DNA from: Prosthecobacter sp. SYSU 5D2
GTDB taxonomy: Bacteria; Verrucomicrobiota; Verrucomicrobiia; Verrucomicrobiales; Verrucomicrobiaceae
Reading direction: 5' to 3'
Length of the DNA stretch: 64,000 nt
NCBI RefSeq assembly: GCF_039655865.1
Contig: NZ_JBBYXL010000003.1
Span: 496,001 to 560,000 of the forward strand
Part shown: one piece after another, positions 55,982 to 64,000 of the stretch
Numbering within the stretch: position 1 is the first letter of the stretch
Layout of the letters: each line of letters opens with the position of its first letter
The notes under the pieces: model-generated
The model's input: the letters and a program-made list of their open reading frames with translations, nothing else
Database searches by the model: none
What the model was told of the DNA's origin: nothing
Position numbers and translations under genes: made by a program

Positions 55982-58900
55982 TCAGGGGACCAACGGCTGG
56001 CTGATCTGGAAGACGCCGGAGAGGATGGGCGTGGCGTTCGGCTTCTGGCCGTCCGTGGCGATCTGGGGCAGCAGGAAGTAACCGGCCGCTTTGATCTGCC
56101 CGTCGCTCATCCGCACCACCTGGCCCATGAACTTGACGCCCTTGCGTACCAGCGGCGGAGTGGTCTCGGTCAATGTCAGGCTGCCGGTGACGGCGCCGGT
56201 GGCCTTGTTGACCTTGAGGGTCACCTTGCCTGCATTCACCGCATCGCTGAAGTCCGCCTTGTACTTCTCTGTCCAGAGAGCACCGGTCACATCCGGATTG
56301 GTCGCGGAGGCTTCCACGCCGGCTCCTTCGAAGGCCATGCTGAAGCTGCCGGTGGCGGGCAGGCCAAGGACGACCGGGCGCTTGGTGGCGGTGCCCAGGT
56401 AGCCGCCTTCGGCCACCAGATCCACCGGACCAAAGCCTGCCGCATACACGCGGCCTTTGCCGGCGGGTTTCAGCCAGGTTAGGGAGCCGCTGACGTCATT
56501 GCCCATGAACAGGCCGTCTTCGTCCTCATCCACCGTCAGGGTACCGAGCATCGTGCCTTTATTCGCATACTGGGTGGCATAGAGCGCCAGTTCACCATGG
56601 GGGCCCATCGTTGTGGAGGACGTGAGGGTCTGGCCGTCGGCGGATTTGCCGATGATCTTCACCGTGCCGGCGGGCAGGATGGTGAAGGTGGCATAACCCA
56701 CGCCCTGAGGGATGGCGGCCGCGCCGAGATCGTCTTCATCCGCCAGGTCCAAAATGACGCTGTAGAAACCTTCGCGGCTGCTCGGCGGGTTCAGCTTTTT
56801 GTCCCAGACGTTCAGCCAGCCGTTCACAGCGGCCGCTCCATAGGTGCCGCTGACCAGGCCGGTTTCAGCATCCAGCGTCAGGGCCAGGTCAATGCCGTTC
56901 ACCGCCACCTGCACCTGGGGTGCGGCGGATGCCAGGAAGCCCTTGGCGGACTTCGTTGCGGAACCCGATTTCACCTTCACTGTGAAGCTGCCTTTCCCCG
57001 TCGTGGTGAGGGTGAACTGGCTGCCCAGACCGGCATTGGCCGTGGCATCCCGGGCGATGAGACCGGTGAAGGTGCCCACCTGCGTGGCAGGCAGGGCGGT
57101 GACGACCAAAGGCGCGCTGACCACGGCACTGGTGCCGGTGGTGTTCGCGGCGCTGACCTGCACCAGATAAACACCGGCCAGGGAAGCGCGGCCACTGATG
57201 ATGCCGGTGGCGCGGTCCACTTTCAGTCCGGCGGGCAGGCCGCTGACATTGAACTGCTTGGGATAGTTGGCCGCAGAAACGGTGTAGGCAAAGTCTGCGC
57301 CGACGGTGGTCGCGCCGAACGCCACAGGGTTCATGACCGGCAACAGGAGAGACGGTGAGACCGTCAGCTCGATCACCCGGCTTTGGGTGGATTCCTCCGC
57401 ATCCGTGACGGTGAAGGTCAGGGAGGCGGTTGTCTCTGCAGTCGGCGTGCCGGTGAGCAGACCGGCAGCACTCAATGTTAGACCGGCAGGCAGAGTGCCT
57501 TCCGTCACGGACCATTCATAGGGGGCCAGACCGTCCACGGCTTCAAGCTGCACGGAATACTCCCGGCCAATGACGCCCACCGGCAGTTCCGCCGTGACAA
57601 TCTCAATGCCGGAAACCACGGCCAGCGTGTAGGTTTTTTCAGCCTCATATTCCTCTGCATCCTGGGCGATGACGGTGAAGGTCACCTCTTCCAAAGTCGT
57701 GGGCGTGCCGCTGATGACACCGCTGCTGCTGAGGGTCAGACCGGCAGGCAGTTCGGATTCATCCGCCAGGCTCCAGGAGTGAGGCAGGGTGCCGCCTTCA
57801 GCCTCAAGCTGCACGTTGTAAAGCTGGCCTTTGACCGCATCCGCCAGCGTCTCCGTGGTGATCTCCACGGTCTTCAATTTCATGCTGTCCGCCACGTAAC
57901 CGTAGGGGCTGAATTTGGTGTCCACGACCACCTTGTCGAAGCTGAAATGCGCCTGGCCTTCCGGACCGGAGATGGCGATGACATAGGTGGCCTCGTTGCC
58001 AGGAATCTCCCACTTGGCCCAATACTGCGCGGTATTGGCAGCGCCGCCCTGGACGACCATCGTCGGTGGCACATCGTCAATTGTGGCGGTGATTTCGCCC
58101 GCAAAGCTGCCGCCACCCATGCCGCTCGTTGCTGAGGCGATCTGCAGGAAGATGGTGGTGAATCCGGCCTCACCCACCACGCCGCTGGTGGGCACGGTGA
58201 TCTCTTCCGCCAGGGTGCCGCTGAGGATGTAAAGATTGCTGCCACCGGCGAACTGATGGATCTCGCTGTTCGTGGTGCGGAACCGGGCCTGGGTGCCTGC
58301 GTAGTTGCCGATATCAGGCGTGCTGTCATCAATGGGCGCGGTCACTCCGGGCGTGCCGAAGCCGTCCCAGCCAAACCACGTCGTGCCTGCGGTGCCACGG
58401 CTGCTCGGTGCCACAATGCCCGTGGCCTGGTCCAAATTAAAGGCAATCGCCGCCGGCTCCTCCAGGATCATCGTGTCTTCCTGCGCCTCAGGCCCCCAAT
58501 AGGTATCAATGGCGATCTTGTCGAAGGACATGTGGGCATTGCCAAACATGGCATGTGGCACACCGCCGATGGTGAATTCATAGGTGGCCGCATTGCCTGG
58601 CACCACCCACTTCACCCACACCTGGCCACGGCCCAGGGCATTGACGCCGTGAATGACCTGCGGAGCCACGTCGTTGATGTTTTCAAAGGTCCACTGGCTG
58701 ATGAAATTGCCGCTGCTCGCGACAAGCTGCGCGATGATGGTCGTGGTCCCCTCGGCCCCCACGGTGCCGTTCGTGGCCACGGTCACGCGCTCGGCGATCT
58801 CCGCCGTGGCGGAGCTGGAGCCGCTGTAGAAATTCCCAGTGCTCGCTGCGCGGTGAAGCTGGCCGTTGGTGGTCTCGAACCTCACACCCGCGATTCCGGT

Positions 58901-59113
58901 ATCCCCAATATCTGGGGTGGTATCGTTGAGGAAGGTGCCGGGGGCGGGATCTTCAAAGTTGTCCCAGCCAAAATAAGTGGTGTTGGCTTGCAGCCGGGTG
59001 GACGGCTCCGCCATGGCGGAGAGCTGGTCCATCGTGAAATCAGTGGCCAGGCTGGAGAGGGTGCAACATCCCAAAAAGAGGGCGGCCACACGGGAGGCGA
59101 AGTGTTTGGTCAT
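55982..59113 (-). CDS. Giant secreted paralogue with duplicated N-terminal module and putative-Ig repeats
   Basis: The 1,043-residue protein has a signal peptide (ending near SLATDF). Two related N-terminal modules of about 180 residues follow: TYFGWDNFEDP...TPDIG...RFETTNGQLH and TWFGWDGFGTP...TPDIG...RFRTTNSEIH, each ending in AHFSFDKxxxDT/AHMSFDKxxxDT. Two He_PIG domains (about 415-585), a diverged third (592-665) and the C-terminal domain shared with the neighbour (670-1043) complete it. It is first in the operon, 34 bp before its paralogue, and 210 bp from the divergent AraC regulator. The function is unknown; a surface-exposed role is inferred. Confidence 0.8.
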   Translation of the reverse strand: MTKHFASRVAALFLGCCTLSSLATDFTMDQLSAMAEPSTRLQANTTYFGWDNFEDPAPGTFLNDTTPDIGDTGIAGVRFETTNGQLHRAASTGNFYSGSSSATAEIAERVTVATNGTVGAEGTTTIIAQLVASSGNFISQWTFENINDVAPQVIHGVNALGRGQVWVKWVVPGNAATYEFTIGGVPHAMFGNAHMSFDKIAIDTYWGPEAQEDTMILEEPAAIAFNLDQATGIVAPSSRGTAGTTWFGWDGFGTPGVTAPIDDSTPDIGNYAGTQARFRTTNSEIHQFAGGSNLYILSGTLAEEITVPTSGVVGEAGFTTIFLQIASATSGMGGGSFAGEITATIDDVPPTMVVQGGAANTAQYWAKWEIPGNEATYVIAISGPEGQAHFSFDKVVVDTKFSPYGYVADSMKLKTVEITTETLADAVKGQLYNVQLEAEGGTLPHSWSLADESELPAGLTLSSSGVISGTPTTLEEVTFTVIAQDAEEYEAEKTYTLAVVSGIEIVTAELPVGVIGREYSVQLEAVDGLAPYEWSVTEGTLPAGLTLSAAGLLTGTPTAETTASLTFTVTDAEESTQSRVIELTVSPSLLLPVMNPVAFGATTVGADFAYTVSAANYPKQFNVSGLPAGLKVDRATGIISGRASLAGVYLVQVSAANTTGTSAVVSAPLVVTALPATQVGTFTGLIARDATANAGLGSQFTLTTTGKGSFTVKVKSGSATKSAKGFLASAAPQVQVAVNGIDLALTLDAETGLVSGTYGAAAVNGWLNVWDKKLNPPSSREGFYSVILDLADEDDLGAAAIPQGVGYATFTILPAGTVKIIGKSADGQTLTSSTTMGPHGELALYATQYANKGTMLGTLTVDEDEDGLFMGNDVSGSLTWLKPAGKGRVYAAGFGPVDLVAEGGYLGTATKRPVVLGLPATGSFSMAFEGAGVEASATNPDVTGALWTEKYKADFSDAVNAGKVTLKVNKATGAVTGSLTLTETTPPLVRKGVKFMGQVVRMSDGQIKAAGYFLLPQIATDGQKPNATPILSGVFQISQPLVP

Positions 59114-59323
59114 AGAGTTTGTGGAGTCGAGAGGGCAGGAACCGGGTGTTGAACCTGCGTCTCATTAACTCCTCACTGACCTCCTGCGCTTCTCTCAGCG
59201 TGTCTTGAACTGTCGCTTGATTGCGTTTTCGCAAACCACCGCCAATCCGCAGCAAATGAGAGCAAGCTTGGCGTTCAAACCCGAGTGATTAACGGCGGCA
59301 CTGAGAATGAATCGCATTTTAAA
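59114..59323. promoter_or_regulatory. Divergent promoter region of the giant-protein operon and the AraC gene
   Basis: About 200 bp lie between the divergent genes. A perfect inverted repeat, TTGCG-TTTT-CGCAA (59221-59234), sits near the middle and is a candidate operator or hairpin. No clear -35/-10 pair can be fixed by eye. Confidence 0.4.
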
Positions 59324-60208
59324 ATGCCTCCCGCACCGTCATCTACTCCGCCCACCTGGCTCTGGAATACCAGCCAGCGATCCAGCGCGGGCAGCAGTCC
59401 CTGGCATGAAGCGCTTAACCCGGACGCGCTCTGTTTCCACCTCAATTTTCACGGTGAAGGCCTGCTCACCCTGGCCAACGGGCGCGGCATGAGCATCAAA
59501 CCACAAAGCCTGGTCTGCTGCCGCGGTGCCAAAACGGCGGCCCGTACCCTGACCCGCGACCGCCACGAGTGCCTGACTTTGGTTTACCCGGACGCCTGGC
59601 TGACGGAGTACCTGCGCGAGGTGATGGGCCAGGTCCCGGATGCCGTCCGCCGCCTGGTGACGAGCCCTTTTCCCACCCTCGGGGTGCAGGTGCGGGCCCT
59701 GAGTCCGGAGGACCTGATCTGGGCGCGCAGCCTCATGATGTCCTGCATCAGCGATGCCGTGCGCCGCATGCTGGACACCGCCCGCCTGGCGGACTTTCTC
59801 TTGCGGGTTCTGTTCTCCTCCGGCGAGAGCCTGAATGAGTCTCCCGCCCTGCTGTCGCGCTCCCAGCGCGCCTCGCACGACCGCATCGAGCGGGTGAAAA
59901 ACCAGATCCTCCGCCACCTGGATGAAAACCATGACCTCGAATCCCTGGCGGCCGAGGCGGGATGCAGCCCGCATTACCTGAGCCGCACCTTTGCCCAGGT
60001 GAATGGCATTCCGCTCATGCTCTGGATCCGCCGCACCCGCATCGAGCGCGCGGCAGAGCTCATCGCCAGCGGGCGCTGCAATGTCTCCGAAGCAGCCTTG
60101 GAGGTCGGCTACAGCAGCTTCTCGCACTTCAGCCGCGCTTTCCAGGAGGAGAAGGGGGTCTCCCCCAGCAAATGGATCTCCCACCTCACGAACACCCGCA
60201 CACATTGA
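59324..60208 (+). CDS. AraC family transcriptional regulator
   Basis: The 294-residue regulator has an N-terminal cupin-like sensing domain (WLWNTSQRSSAGSSPWHEAL, LNFHGEGLLTLANGRG) and a C-terminal double helix-turn-helix: DLESLAAEAGCSPHYLSRTF and NVSEAALEVGYSSFSHFSRA, with the final RAFQEEKGVSPSKW signature. It diverges from the 11-kb operon of giant proteins, so it is the obvious candidate to control it. The inducer is unknown. The start is taken at ATG 59324; a GTG at 59285 is also in frame. Confidence 0.9.
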   Translation: MPPAPSSTPPTWLWNTSQRSSAGSSPWHEALNPDALCFHLNFHGEGLLTLANGRGMSIKPQSLVCCRGAKTAARTLTRDRHECLTLVYPDAWLTEYLREVMGQVPDAVRRLVTSPFPTLGVQVRALSPEDLIWARSLMMSCISDAVRRMLDTARLADFLLRVLFSSGESLNESPALLSRSQRASHDRIERVKNQILRHLDENHDLESLAAEAGCSPHYLSRTFAQVNGIPLMLWIRRTRIERAAELIASGRCNVSEAALEVGYSSFSHFSRAFQEEKGVSPSKWISHLTNTRTH

Positions 60209-60234
60209 TCCCCAGATACGTACATACTAAAACC

Positions 60235-62469
60235 ATGACCATGAAAAAATCCTTCCTGTTAGTCCTGCTCAGCACGGCGCTGGCCGCCGCGTCCCCTCCG
60301 CCGCCGCACCTGCCCGCCCCGGTGGCCAGCTTTGGCGCCGCCGCCACCCCGGAAGGCCATGTCTATATCTATGGCGGCCATGCCGGAACCCGCCACAAGT
60401 ATAACAAAGAGGATGTCAATGGCGACCTCTACCTTTGGAAGGAAGGCATGACAGAATGGAAGAAACTGGGCAGCAGCGAGCCCGCCCAGGGCGCTTCCCT
60501 CATCGCCCTGCCGGACCGCATTCTCCGCATCGGCGGCATGGCGGCGCAGAACAGCAAGACCGAAAAGCAGGACCTCTGGTCCAGCGAGACGACCACCAGC
60601 TACGACCTGGAAAAAGGCACCTGGACCGAGCTGCCGAAATTCACCGAGCGCCGCTCCAGCCATGACAGCACCGTCATCGGCAACACCCTCTACGTCGTCG
60701 GCGGCTGGTCCCTCGGCGGTGGCACGGTAAAGTCCATTGACCCCGTCTGGCACGGCACCTACCTGACGCTGGACCTGTCCAAGCCCGATGCCACCTGGCA
60801 GACGCACCCGCAGCCCTTCAAGCGCCGCGCCCTGGCCGTACAGGCCGTGGGCGGCCGGCTCTATGCCATCGGCGGCATGAATGACGAGGAAGAAACCGTC
60901 ACTCACGTCAATGTCCTGGACACCAAAACCGGCGAGTGGAGCACTGGCCCGGCCCTCCCCGGCGACAAGCTGGGCGGCTTCGGCTTCAGCGCCATCGCCC
61001 ATGAAGGACGTCTCTTCGCCAGCGGTTTGCCCGGAGATCTGCTGGAGCTGCGCGGCGATGCCTGGGTGCCCGTGGCCAAGTTGAAGTATCCACGCTTCTT
61101 CCACCGCCTGCTTCCTGCCGGCCCTGGCAAGCTCATCGCCCTCGGCGGTGAGAGCCGGAAGGGTGAAAAGGCCTCCCCGGAAATCATCGAGCTGCCCGCC
61201 AAGGACTCCGCCCCGATTGAAACCGCCGAAGCAGCCCCTGCCACCAAGCTGCCCCTGGGCCCCACGCCCACCTGGCCGGAAAACCTGCCTGCCGCCGAAA
61301 GCGACTGGCCCGGCTACCAGGGCCCGCGTGGTAATAGCACCACCTCCGAGGTGGGCTTTCTGACCGACTGGCCCGCCGACGGCCCGCCCGTCGCCTGGCG
61401 GGATCATCTCGGCCTGGGCCTGGCCAGCTTTGCCGTGGTGGGTGACCAGGTGGTCACCGCCAGCAACGACGGCCAGGACAAGGACACCGTGTGGTGCCTG
61501 GAACTGAAGACCGGCAAAGTCCTCTGGAAGCATGTCATGGACGTGCCCACCAAGAGCCATGAGATGAGCATTGTCCCCTACGGTCCCGCCGCCACACCGG
61601 CCATCACCGGCGGCAAGGCCTATGCGCTCAGCCGCGAAGGCGACCTCGTCTGCCTGGACATGAAGACGGGCACGCCCGTGTGGCAGAAGCACCTGATCAA
61701 AGACCTGGGTGGCAAGCGCCCGGTGTATGGTTATGGCGGCAGCCCCGCAGTCATCGCCGGCAAGGTCTATCTGGACATCGGCGGCCAGGGCAAGTCCACC
61801 ACCTGCCTGGATGCGAATACCGGCGAGACCGTCTGGCAGACAGGCGATGGCGAAGCCGGCTACAGCACGCCCTTCATCACCCAGCATGCCGGGCACGATG
61901 CCCTGGTCCTTTTTAAAGGCGAGGCCCTGGAACTCCGCTCCCCGGTTAACGGCAAATTGTACGCCGCCCATGAGACGACCACCCGTGACTACTGCAACTG
62001 CGCCACGCCCATCGTGGTGGACGGCCTGATCTTCATCAGCCATACCGGCAACATGGGCGCCCGTGCGCTGGACTGGAAGCATGAAGGCCTGGTGGAACGC
62101 TGGACGGACAAGGACCTGGGCCTGCTCTTCCACAGCGGCATGCCTTGGGGCCAGAATGTACTGGCCTTTAACGATGCCCTTCGCGGCGGCAATGACCTGC
62201 GGCTGGTGGACCTGTCCAGCGGCCAGATGCGCTGGCAGGACAAAGAGATCCCCAAAGGCACCGGCCTCCTGACCGATGACGGCCACGCCCTCCTGCTCAC
62301 CAACCTGGGCGAGCTCGTGCTGGCCAAGGTGCAGGCTGACAAACTGGACATCCTTTCCCGCGTGCAGGCCCTGCCTGCGAAGGCCTGGTGCCAGCCCGTC
62401 CTGAGCCACCGCCATCTGCTATGCAAGAACAACAACGGCGACGTGATTTGTTATGATCTGACCAAGTGA
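60235..62469 (+). CDS. Secreted Kelch-repeat / PQQ-like double beta-propeller protein
   Basis: The 744-residue protein has a signal peptide (MTMKKSFLLVLLSTALAAAS), then Kelch repeats (about residues 35-330) with repeated GG and W phrases (VYIYGGHAG, LYVVGGWSLGGG, LYAIGGMNDEEETV). A linker leads to a PQQ-like propeller (about 365-740) with DWPGYQGPRGNS, CLELKTGKVLWKH, CLDMKTGTPVWQK and CLDANTGETVWQT. The second half resembles the quinoprotein-like proteins common in Planctomycetes; the key catalytic residues of true PQQ dehydrogenases are not obvious, so a scaffold role is as likely. The ATG at 60241 is an alternative start. It converges with the DUF1552 gene, 6 bp away. Confidence 0.88.
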   Translation: MTMKKSFLLVLLSTALAAASPPPPHLPAPVASFGAAATPEGHVYIYGGHAGTRHKYNKEDVNGDLYLWKEGMTEWKKLGSSEPAQGASLIALPDRILRIGGMAAQNSKTEKQDLWSSETTTSYDLEKGTWTELPKFTERRSSHDSTVIGNTLYVVGGWSLGGGTVKSIDPVWHGTYLTLDLSKPDATWQTHPQPFKRRALAVQAVGGRLYAIGGMNDEEETVTHVNVLDTKTGEWSTGPALPGDKLGGFGFSAIAHEGRLFASGLPGDLLELRGDAWVPVAKLKYPRFFHRLLPAGPGKLIALGGESRKGEKASPEIIELPAKDSAPIETAEAAPATKLPLGPTPTWPENLPAAESDWPGYQGPRGNSTTSEVGFLTDWPADGPPVAWRDHLGLGLASFAVVGDQVVTASNDGQDKDTVWCLELKTGKVLWKHVMDVPTKSHEMSIVPYGPAATPAITGGKAYALSREGDLVCLDMKTGTPVWQKHLIKDLGGKRPVYGYGGSPAVIAGKVYLDIGGQGKSTTCLDANTGETVWQTGDGEAGYSTPFITQHAGHDALVLFKGEALELRSPVNGKLYAAHETTTRDYCNCATPIVVDGLIFISHTGNMGARALDWKHEGLVERWTDKDLGLLFHSGMPWGQNVLAFNDALRGGNDLRLVDLSSGQMRWQDKEIPKGTGLLTDDGHALLLTNLGELVLAKVQADKLDILSRVQALPAKAWCQPVLSHRHLLCKNNNGDVICYDLTK

Positions 62470-62475
62470 GCCACC

Positions 62476-63741
62476 TCAAGCATCCAGCCCCGTCATGGTG
62501 CTGGAGCTGGTGGCGAACTTCTCCTCTTCCAGACCGAGGCGCTGGAGAGCGCTGACATAGAGGTTGGGGAGAGGATAGTTGTTCTTCTGGTCGAAGGCGA
62601 GGTGCTGGCCGTGCTTGAACCCGCCACCGGCAAAGAGAACGGGCATGTTTTTGTTGTCGTGGGAGGAGGCATTGCCCAAGTTGGACGTCAGCATGACCAT
62701 GGTTTCATCCAGCAGCTTGTCGCTCTTCAGCTTGCGGAGGAACTGGCCCCACTCGCCGATGACGGCATTCTCGACGATGGCAAGCTGCTCGAGCTTTTCA
62801 TCGTCCATGCCGTGGTGGCTGAGGCCGTGGTAGCTTTCATCCACGCCTTCCAGGCCGGTGACGTTGTTACCGCTAACATGAAGTGTGACAAAACGCGTGG
62901 AATCCGTGCTGAGGGCCAGGTGGATGATGTCCAGAAAGATGCGCTGGACGATGGTCTCATTGTCGCGCGGCACCTGGGTGGGCGGCTTCATGCTAACGGC
63001 GGGCTTGGGCCGGCGGATCCATTCTTCATTCGCCACCAGGCGCTGCTCCAGCTCCCGCACGCTGGTGAACCAGGCGTCCAGTTTGTCGCGGTCGCCCGCG
63101 CCGACTTCGCGCATGAGGCTGCGGGATTCGGCACCGACGATGTCCATGACGCTGTGGCCGCGGCGGATGAGCTCGGCCTGGCGGTCCTGCTCGGCAGGAG
63201 TATCGTTAACAAAAAGTTTGGCAAACAGCTTCATGGGGCTGTTTTCAGGCGGGATCATGGAGCCGTTTTCGGTATAAGAAGGGCTGGTCATGCCGGCGGT
63301 GTTGAGAACCATGGACGGGAAGCGCGTTTCATGGCCCAGGTGCTTGGCCATGAGCTGGTCCAGCGAGATGGTGTTGCGCGAGGTGGCGCCGCGCTGGTTC
63401 GGGCAGGCGGAAAAAATGCTGCCTTCCGCCGTATGACCGCCAGTCACGCCTGGATGCGAGGAACCGGACACAACCGTGAAGTCATTGCGCAGATCCGTGA
63501 GCTGCTTCAGATAACGCGAGGGCTTGTAATCCCGGCCTGCGTTTTCCGGTACCAGGTTGGGATTGTGCAGGCCTAGTGAGAGGCTGACGCCGACGAAACG
63601 TTTGGCGGTCTGGGTCTGCGCAGGCGCAGCAAAGGCGGGCGTCATGGCCTCCAGCAAGGGCAGGCTCAAAGAGACACCTGCACCACGCAGAAGGGCGCGG
63701 CGGGAAAGCCGGGAACCGAAGTTAAAATGGACGTTTTTCAT
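62476..63741 (-). CDS. DUF1552 protein, Tat-exported
   Basis: The 421-residue protein has a Tat signal ([20 protein letters not shown]) and the DUF1552 landmarks [65 protein letters not shown] and [18 protein letters not shown]. It is the second DUF1552 protein in the window and differs clearly from the first. Here it follows its DUF1592 partner in transcription order, 16 bp after its stop, the arrangement usual for Planctomycetes and Verrucomicrobia. Confidence 0.9.
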   Translation of the reverse strand: MKNVHFNFGSRLSRRALLRGAGVSLSLPLLEAMTPAFAAPAQTQTAKRFVGVSLSLGLHNPNLVPENAGRDYKPSRYLKQLTDLRNDFTVVSGSSHPGVTGGHTAEGSIFSACPNQRGATSRNTISLDQLMAKHLGHETRFPSMVLNTAGMTSPSYTENGSMIPPENSPMKLFAKLFVNDTPAEQDRQAELIRRGHSVMDIVGAESRSLMREVGAGDRDKLDAWFTSVRELEQRLVANEEWIRRPKPAVSMKPPTQVPRDNETIVQRIFLDIIHLALSTDSTRFVTLHVSGNNVTGLEGVDESYHGLSHHGMDDEKLEQLAIVENAVIGEWGQFLRKLKSDKLLDETMVMLTSNLGNASSHDNKNMPVLFAGGGFKHGQHLAFDQKNNYPLPNLYVSALQRLGLEEEKFATSSSTMTGLDA

Positions 63742-63757
63742 GCTGAGTTCGGGGGGG

Positions 63758-64000
63758 TTACTTGCGCAGGAAGACGGGGCTGGTGAGCGCGGCCTTGATA
63801 ATAGAACGGAGGCCGTGGCCTGATTTTCCAGATTCGGCGACGATTTCGTCCATCAGCGGGGCCTCGCTAAAGCGGACGGGAGCGCCGGTGGAATAGGTGA
63901 GGAACTGACGGGCGAAACCTTCGGTGAGCTGGTCGCTGCGGCGGGTATAGATCTGCTTCCAGCTGATGAGGTCGGCGAAAGGGTCGCCATCCGGAGTGAT
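63758..64000 (-). CDS. DUF1592-type protein, C-terminal fragment (partial at window edge)
   Basis: The last 80 codons of a larger gene are present. They read as the DUF1585 end of a planctomycete-type cytochrome c protein: [20 protein letters not shown], then [21 protein letters not shown] and TAA. The similarity to the end of the first DUF1592 protein (QFARMLTEKLLAYACGRRIE, TLIEQIVLSDTFAKK) supports the call. The rest lies outside the window. Confidence 0.8.
   Translation of the reverse strand: MTPDGDPFADLISWKQIYTRRSDQLTEGFARQFLTYSTGAPVRFSEAPLMDEIVAESGKSGHGLRSIIKAALTSPVFLRK

Noticed and set aside
59962-60234. Upstream extension of the Kelch-PQQ gene into the AraC gene
   Set aside because: The extension overlaps the AraC helix-turn-helix in another frame and precedes a clear signal peptide, so the start near 60235 is preferred.
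1-64000. CRISPR arrays, tRNA or rRNA genes, prophage
   Set aside because: No regularly spaced repeats, cloverleaf sequences, rRNA signatures or phage structural genes were seen.

Overview
The window looks like chromosome of a Verrucomicrobiales bacterium (Verrucomicrobium/Prosthecobacter-like). The evidence is a Verru_Chthon cassette protein A, two DUF1592-type cytochrome c / DUF1552 modules, paired sulfatases, a Kelch-PQQ propeller protein, Tat-exported sugar oxidoreductases and a G+C content of roughly 60% by eye. Most genes are ordinary chromosomal genes. A small AT-richer patch with an IS256-family transposase fragment (about 5.4-6.6 kb) marks an old insertion site. No tRNA, rRNA, CRISPR array, prophage or intact insertion sequence is visible.

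Layout. 0-5.2 kb: pterin carbinolamine dehydratase, an AsmA-like membrane protein, a cytochrome c-WD40 fusion and topoisomerase IV subunit A (no parE beside it). 5.2-6.6 kb: transposase remnant, a hairpin-rich noncoding stretch and a DUF4375-like gene. 6.6-14 kb: two exported sulfatases, then a DUF1592 cytochrome c protein and its DUF1552 partner. 14-22.4 kb: an RCC1-repeat surface protein, DNA primase, an MFS transporter, a fatty acid hydroxylase-family enzyme, a Tat-exported TIM-barrel isomerase, a small membrane protein and a peptidoglycan-binding protein. 22.4-29 kb: a Cdd1-like helix-hairpin-helix protein, two Gfo/Idh/MocA oxidoreductases, a coiled-coil protein, a SulP anion transporter and a DUF2490 protein. 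29-35 kb: an ABC-2 transporter operon facing a large FtsX-type permease. 35-42 kb: two small membrane/lipoprotein genes, ClpB, a lipocalin, a NarL-type two-component system and a DUF1080 glycoside-cleaving protein. 42.4-48.3 kb: a complete tripartite RND efflux operon. 48.4-59.1 kb: an 11-kb operon with two giant paralogous putative-Ig proteins and a Verru_Chthon A protein, divergent from an AraC regulator. 60.2-64 kb: a Kelch-PQQ protein and a second DUF1552/DUF1592 module that runs off the edge.

How it fits together. Much of the content is outward-facing: secreted sulfatases, exported sugar oxidoreductases/isomerase and a DUF1080 protein suggest use of complex sulfated or oxidised glycans. 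The cytochrome c/DUF1552 modules, Verru_Chthon protein and putative-Ig giants belong to poorly understood cell-envelope systems typical of the PVC superphylum.

The least explained element is the 48.4-59.1 kb operon. Its two giants share a C-terminal region of about 370 residues and carry related N-terminal modules, and I do not recognise a described system for it. Intergenic DNA holds short dispersed repeats of at least three kinds. One of them (TCATTCGTCATTC units) supplies the hydrophobic core of a signal peptide. Several convergent gene pairs end in hairpins that contain both stop codons.
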